A stretch of 64,000 bases of DNA, taken from the NCBI GenBank assembly GCA_947650285.1, contig CANTFL010000014.1, positions 124,001 to 188,000 on the forward strand. The letters are read 5' to 3'. Position numbers and translations under genes: made by a program. This document shows positions 60,507-64,000 of this stretch, one piece after another (within the stretch, counting starts at the first letter, position 1; every line of letters begins with the position of its first letter). The notes below the pieces were generated by a model. That model was given only the letters and a program-made list of their open reading frames with translations. It was not told where the DNA came from and did not search any database. The stretch is from Hyaloperonospora brassicae (Eukaryota; Oomycota; Peronosporomycetes; Peronosporales; Peronosporaceae).

Positions 60507-60580
60507 GATATGGCTCAGTCGTTTACCAAGACAATTACCACGTTGGTTACTGCGGGTTCGAGCCTCGGTTGGGCAAGTCT
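60507..60580 (+). repeat. tRNA-like relic, possible SINE head
   Basis: TATGGCTCAGTCG resembles a Pol III A box and GGGTTCGAGCC (60553-60563) a B box, about 43 bp apart as in tRNA-derived SINEs. The acceptor and T stems do not pair well, so it is not a working tRNA gene. No poly-A tail or target duplication was identified. Confidence 0.4.
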
Positions 60581-61559
60581 GTAAAAGGTACAGATTATAC
60601 CTTTCTGGATAAGCGAATTTTTTCGACATACATTTGACAAGAAGTAATTAATCGATAGTAGGACTAATTGCCAAGTAGGAGAAAGGACAGGTAGCATTGG
60701 TGGCTGAGACCCATCGGCTTCTGACAGTCATTGGTTTCGGATCGCAAATCCCTAAAGAATACATCAAACTTTTCATTTAACAATCCCGGTGGAAAACCAT
60801 CTACATCTGATCAAGAGCGCTCGAACAGCATTTCGCTCGTAAAAACGTCTATATGGCCACTAATTTGTAGACGTGATTGCAACTATAGTTGCATGTATTA
60901 AATCCGCATGAGGTTGCACAGGAACCGACTTATAATTATAATAGCGCCACGCTGGCAAATGACGGCACGATACTGGCGCCGTTTGGTGGCGGAGGTCCAG
61001 CTCGAAGTACTCTCTCTCCTAGAAGAATTGTAGGGAGAGTCATTTCTATAGCTATTGCGATGGGCCAACATCAAATTAGTATCGAACGTTAAGTGATTGC
61101 GGCAAACACAATGCTTTGGCTGGTCAAATAGGGTAAGAATAGACACAGTGTAATAGCCCACAAAATTCTTTTGCCAGAACTTAGCTGCAAACATTTGCCA
61201 AGCGTAATCTAGATGATGATTTTATCGTCATTCGATCAAGAAGTCCAATAGTGCCGATGTAGTTGTGAAAGGCTTGCAAATCTATCCCCCATAAACGTAT
61301 AAGCTTTAGCAACCAACTGTCTTAAATATGATCAACAGTGTATTTATACACGTTTAGCGAGCCCTCTTGCCACATAAGTGGCTCAAACTCCGTGTGCGTC
61401 GAGTCATCTCTCTCGTACTACAATTCCATCTCTCTCGGCCAGAATCCATTCAGCGGCGTGTGCGCTATGAGCGCCTCGATCAAGTCCTTTCAGGGTGCAC
61501 GATCCTGTGCACAAAGGCGAAGGTTGTACAGGTCTGAAGCACGTTGCCGGCGATGTCCA
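60581..61559. other. Intergenic, possibly the LINE 3' tail
   Basis: No coding motif. The 3' end of the minus-strand LINE may extend into the upper part of this interval. Confidence 0.35.
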
Positions 61560-63290
61560 GCTAAAACTGTTGATGGTCAGCATCTAGGACCATCGGTAGC
61601 GTTAGTCGGTGTCTCCCGCTCCTTGGGGTTACGAAAGGCTTCTTTGAACCAGTAGGCTGGAAAGCCTGCAGGTCGGCGGAGGATGTGGCCAAAAAGGATA
61701 AATTGTCTGCGAAGCAAGTGGAAATGGAGTGGCTGCGTCTTCGTAAGGTTGTAGAGCTTCTCATTAAAAATCGTGGCTGGATAACGTACTCCTTACACTT
61801 TGCGCACCTGTTGACGATTGTACTCTCGAGGCTACGTAGCACGGAATCGGGGAGGGCCCAGTCCCCGCAGTTGTAGAGCTTCATAGGCAATACGTTGCAG
61901 TTGTAGAGGCGCAGGAGCGTAGCTTCCGAGGTCGTCGATGGCCGGAGACAAATTTTCAACATACGGTGGAGTGCAGTAGTCGCAATATTTTTGCAGCGGG
62001 AGACGTCTCCGGCGTCTCCGAGGAGAGAACCTAATTTGCGCGTGATCCGCCTATCTCCTTAGCGCGAGTAATCCAATTGAACAGCACGGTTAAGCTGCGG
62101 TGTACGAAGATGTGTTCGGTCTTGGACCTATGCATCTCGAGTGACGATTTGGCTAAAAACTCAGAGCTTTGGGCTCAATCAGGGTAGCTATGTCAGCGCT
62201 CTGGCAAAAAAAGTTGGTGTTGTCGGCGTACACGATCATGTCAGCGAGAAGATCGTGGGTAACGTCGAGCTAGCCTTGTAACGGGGTGAGCCCGTTAGAT
62301 GAAAATCGGTGCGAAAGAACCAATTTTTGAAAATTATTTGTTTTGATAATATTCAATCAACATCACTCGAGAAAAGCGATGTTTTTGGAATGTCACCTCT
62401 AAGGGTAATATCCGTGGAGGGGTCCACTACTCGGTTGATGTACACGGTACATCAACCAATTTAACTACCAATCGCTGCTGGACGCGCGCAATGGGTGGTA
62501 GTCAGAAGACCCACATAACAGACAGTAGTTTAATATAGTTAGTTAAGAAGAAAGATGTGTCTAGTAAGAAAATAACTATATTAAGCAACAGTATCTACTT
62601 TTCTCTCAAGACAGAGCTTTCGGGTTCTGTATTGTCTTGGTAGCGCTTCCTCACGCCACGTGTACGAGACGTCGGGCATACGCACCCTTGTATTGTTAAC
62701 AGTACAAGGCCTTGCTCAGTTATCTGATCAATACCGTGCCTCGTTACAGGCCTATTAGGGCTCGTAAAGCCGGTTTAAGGCAAACATCAAAAAGAAAGAA
62801 GCAAAGTAAGTCTCCTGGGGGAGTACCTGTGTTGCTCTCAAACTGGTGTAATAGGCGACGGTGGAGTCGAAGAAGAGCATTTCATCTCGTAGTAATAGCC
62901 AGATCAGTCTATTTTTGTCGTCATCGAGAAGTGGCTTGAGCACGGAGAGAAGTTTGTCGCGGTTGACAGTGTCAAAAGCACGTGCGAGGTCGATTAGAAA
63001 AATAGTAAAATTGTTTTTTTGTATCCCTGAGCGCGTGCTGCTATCCGCCTGTGATTCCACACTGCATCTGCAGTGATGCGACCGGGTCTGAACCCGCTTT
63101 AATAGGGGGACAAATATTGTTTAACCTTAAGGGAGATGCGGCGTATCACCACCAAAGAAACGCCCTACGAATAATGTTGAGTAGGACGATGGATCGAAGG
63201 CTGGCGAGTTGTCTAGACGGATTGTTTAGCTTGTGTAGTCCGAGGAGAATCCTTTCGCCCAAGTTAATATTGCCTTCCGTGGCGAATTAG
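61560..63290 (-). mobile_element. Non-LTR retrotransposon (LINE) remnant, minus strand
   Basis: Minus-strand pieces in correct order: IVLLNIIRRAFLWW and PLRLNNICPPIKAGSDPVAS (about 63080-63250), FLIDLARAFDTVNRDKLLSVL (about 62930-63000; RT motif A with Asp), then after an inserted LTR MIVYADNTNFF (about 62210-62250; the Y-A-D-D box with the second Asp as Asn), then VLPMKLYNCGDWALPDSVL (about 61850-61900), the C-terminal region of LINE ORF2. Frame shifts throughout. The 5' side abuts another LTR at 63324. The clade was not determined. Confidence 0.7.
62277..62748 (+). repeat. Solo LTR of the gypsy family inserted in the LINE
   Basis: TGTAACGGGGTGAGCCCG to GCCTCGTTACA, 472 bp, flanked by AGCCT (62272-62276) and GGCCT (62749-62753), 4 of 5 matching. 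LINE RT motifs A and C lie on either side, so it interrupts the gene. It has a perfect 11-bp hairpin at 62433-62457. No internal element sequence is attached, indicating LTR-LTR recombination. Confidence 0.75.
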
Positions 63291-63323
63291 TGATTTATGA
63301 TGTCGGCGAGTGGTTGAGCTATT

Positions 63324-63670
63324 TGTAACGGGGCACTGGTGACAACGTGCATTTCAGCAGTACGGACCTCACTTACACTGACAACAGTGATAGTCAGTGC
63401 CCTGCTAAGTGTTGCACCAACACAGAGGAAGGAAATGAGACTAAGTAAATAATCTAGTCTCTGGTAAAAGTAAACTTTTATTTAATATAATAAAGTCATA
63501 CCGATCTTATGTCTCTGTTTATGCTGACTTATTTATATTAATATATATAAACGTATGAAGACGTCTACTCACCACCCATTGCGCCGCCTAGCCACGACTG
63601 GTGGGTTAACGTCACCAGGATATCAACCAACGAGTAGAACCTTTGGTCATCTTCAACAATACCACCATGC
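63324..63670 (-). repeat. Partial gypsy-family LTR, minus orientation
   Basis: TGTAACGGGGCACTGG is the reverse complement of an LTR 3' end. 63565-63640 is the reverse complement of the conserved 'caatgggtggt' and hairpin region of the other LTRs. Short stems abound (63379-63385/63395-63401, gtgttg-cac-caacac at 63409-63423, and a 7-bp stem at 63436-63460). The outer end was not located. Confidence 0.5.
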
Positions 63671-64000
63671 TCTGTGATATTGTTGAAAGAACATCGAACG
63701 TAATATACGTTTTTGTCATTTTAGCCTTAGTGACAATATCATGTAACGGACTAAGCCTTTACATCCCCCTTACTGTTAGGTACCGTGTGACTGTCGAAAC
63801 TTTTGTGGCCACCCATTGGATACCAATCGATTAAAGGAGCACTTGTTGGTCAGATTCATTCATTTTAATTTTGCCTCGCATAGTTAACATGTAAATCCGG
63901 GGTGATCAAAAGAAGACACAGTCTGCTACCGTGCTAGCCTCTGCGGCAGACGATTTGTCGTCTGCTGCTTGTTCTCTGCCTGCAGCAAGCGTTGCTGCTG
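63671..64000. other. Hairpin-rich sequence at the window edge
   Basis: Contains an 8-bp stem around 63945 (gcagacga with tcgtctgc) like those in the gypsy family. Probably the internal region of the element whose LTR lies at 63324, cut by the window end. Confidence 0.35.

Noticed and set aside
60507..60580. Functional tRNA gene
   Set aside because: Acceptor and T stems do not pair and no plausible anticodon arm was found; kept only as a SINE-like relic.
1..64000. RxLR or Crinkler effector genes
   Set aside because: No frame combines a signal peptide with an RxLR-EER or LxLFLAK-type motif in the right place.

Overview
The window looks like a repeat-rich piece of an oomycete genome, probably Peronosporales. 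The evidence is two elicitin-like genes with the C-x4-C-x14-C core, Ty3/gypsy and Ty1/copia polyproteins of the oomycete type, short GT..AG introns, and a few compact host genes separated by decayed transposons. There are no bacterial operons, rRNA genes or CRISPR arrays.

Layout. 1-3.7 kb: AT-rich DNA with a decayed repeat, a mariner transposase remnant split by a (TA)n tract, and an elicitin-like gene cut by an LTR. 3.7-18.2 kb: two Ty3/gypsy elements facing each other, forming an inverted repeat with arms of about 6.24 kb around a spacer of about 2.0 kb. 18.2-31.5 kb: an intact PHD-SIR2-ZZ sirtuin gene with three introns, a C2-domain gene, and long stretches with no recognisable gene. 31.5-40.8 kb: a third, nearly full-length gypsy copy with a 1.0-kb TIR transposon nested in its 5' LTR. 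43.1-48.3 kb: a broken copia element. 50-51.2 kb: a second C2-domain gene. 55.5-56.4 kb: an LRR gene. 57.9-58.5 kb: an array of mini-hairpins. 59.3-59.7 kb: a second elicitin-like gene with a frameshift. 60.5 kb: a tRNA/SINE-like relic. 61.5-64 kb: a LINE interrupted by a solo LTR and ending at another LTR.

The gypsy family is the most interesting part. (1) LTRs, coding regions and 3' module are packed with perfect short inverted repeats of 8-13 bp, far more than chance allows. (2) On the antisense strand, between the integrase tail and the chromodomain, lies a 122-codon ORF that reads as a basic region plus leucine zipper. It is open in two copies and decayed in the third. (3) A further antisense coding module lies between the chromodomain and the 3' LTR in both copies that keep that region. 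(4) All copies share the same stop codons and a lost integrase catalytic Asp, so the common source was already defective and was probably mobilised in trans or spread by duplication.

The host genes (sirtuin, two C2 proteins, LRR protein) appear intact and unrelated to one another in pathway. All positions and motifs were read by eye. Family assignments rest on motif recognition and no database search was run.
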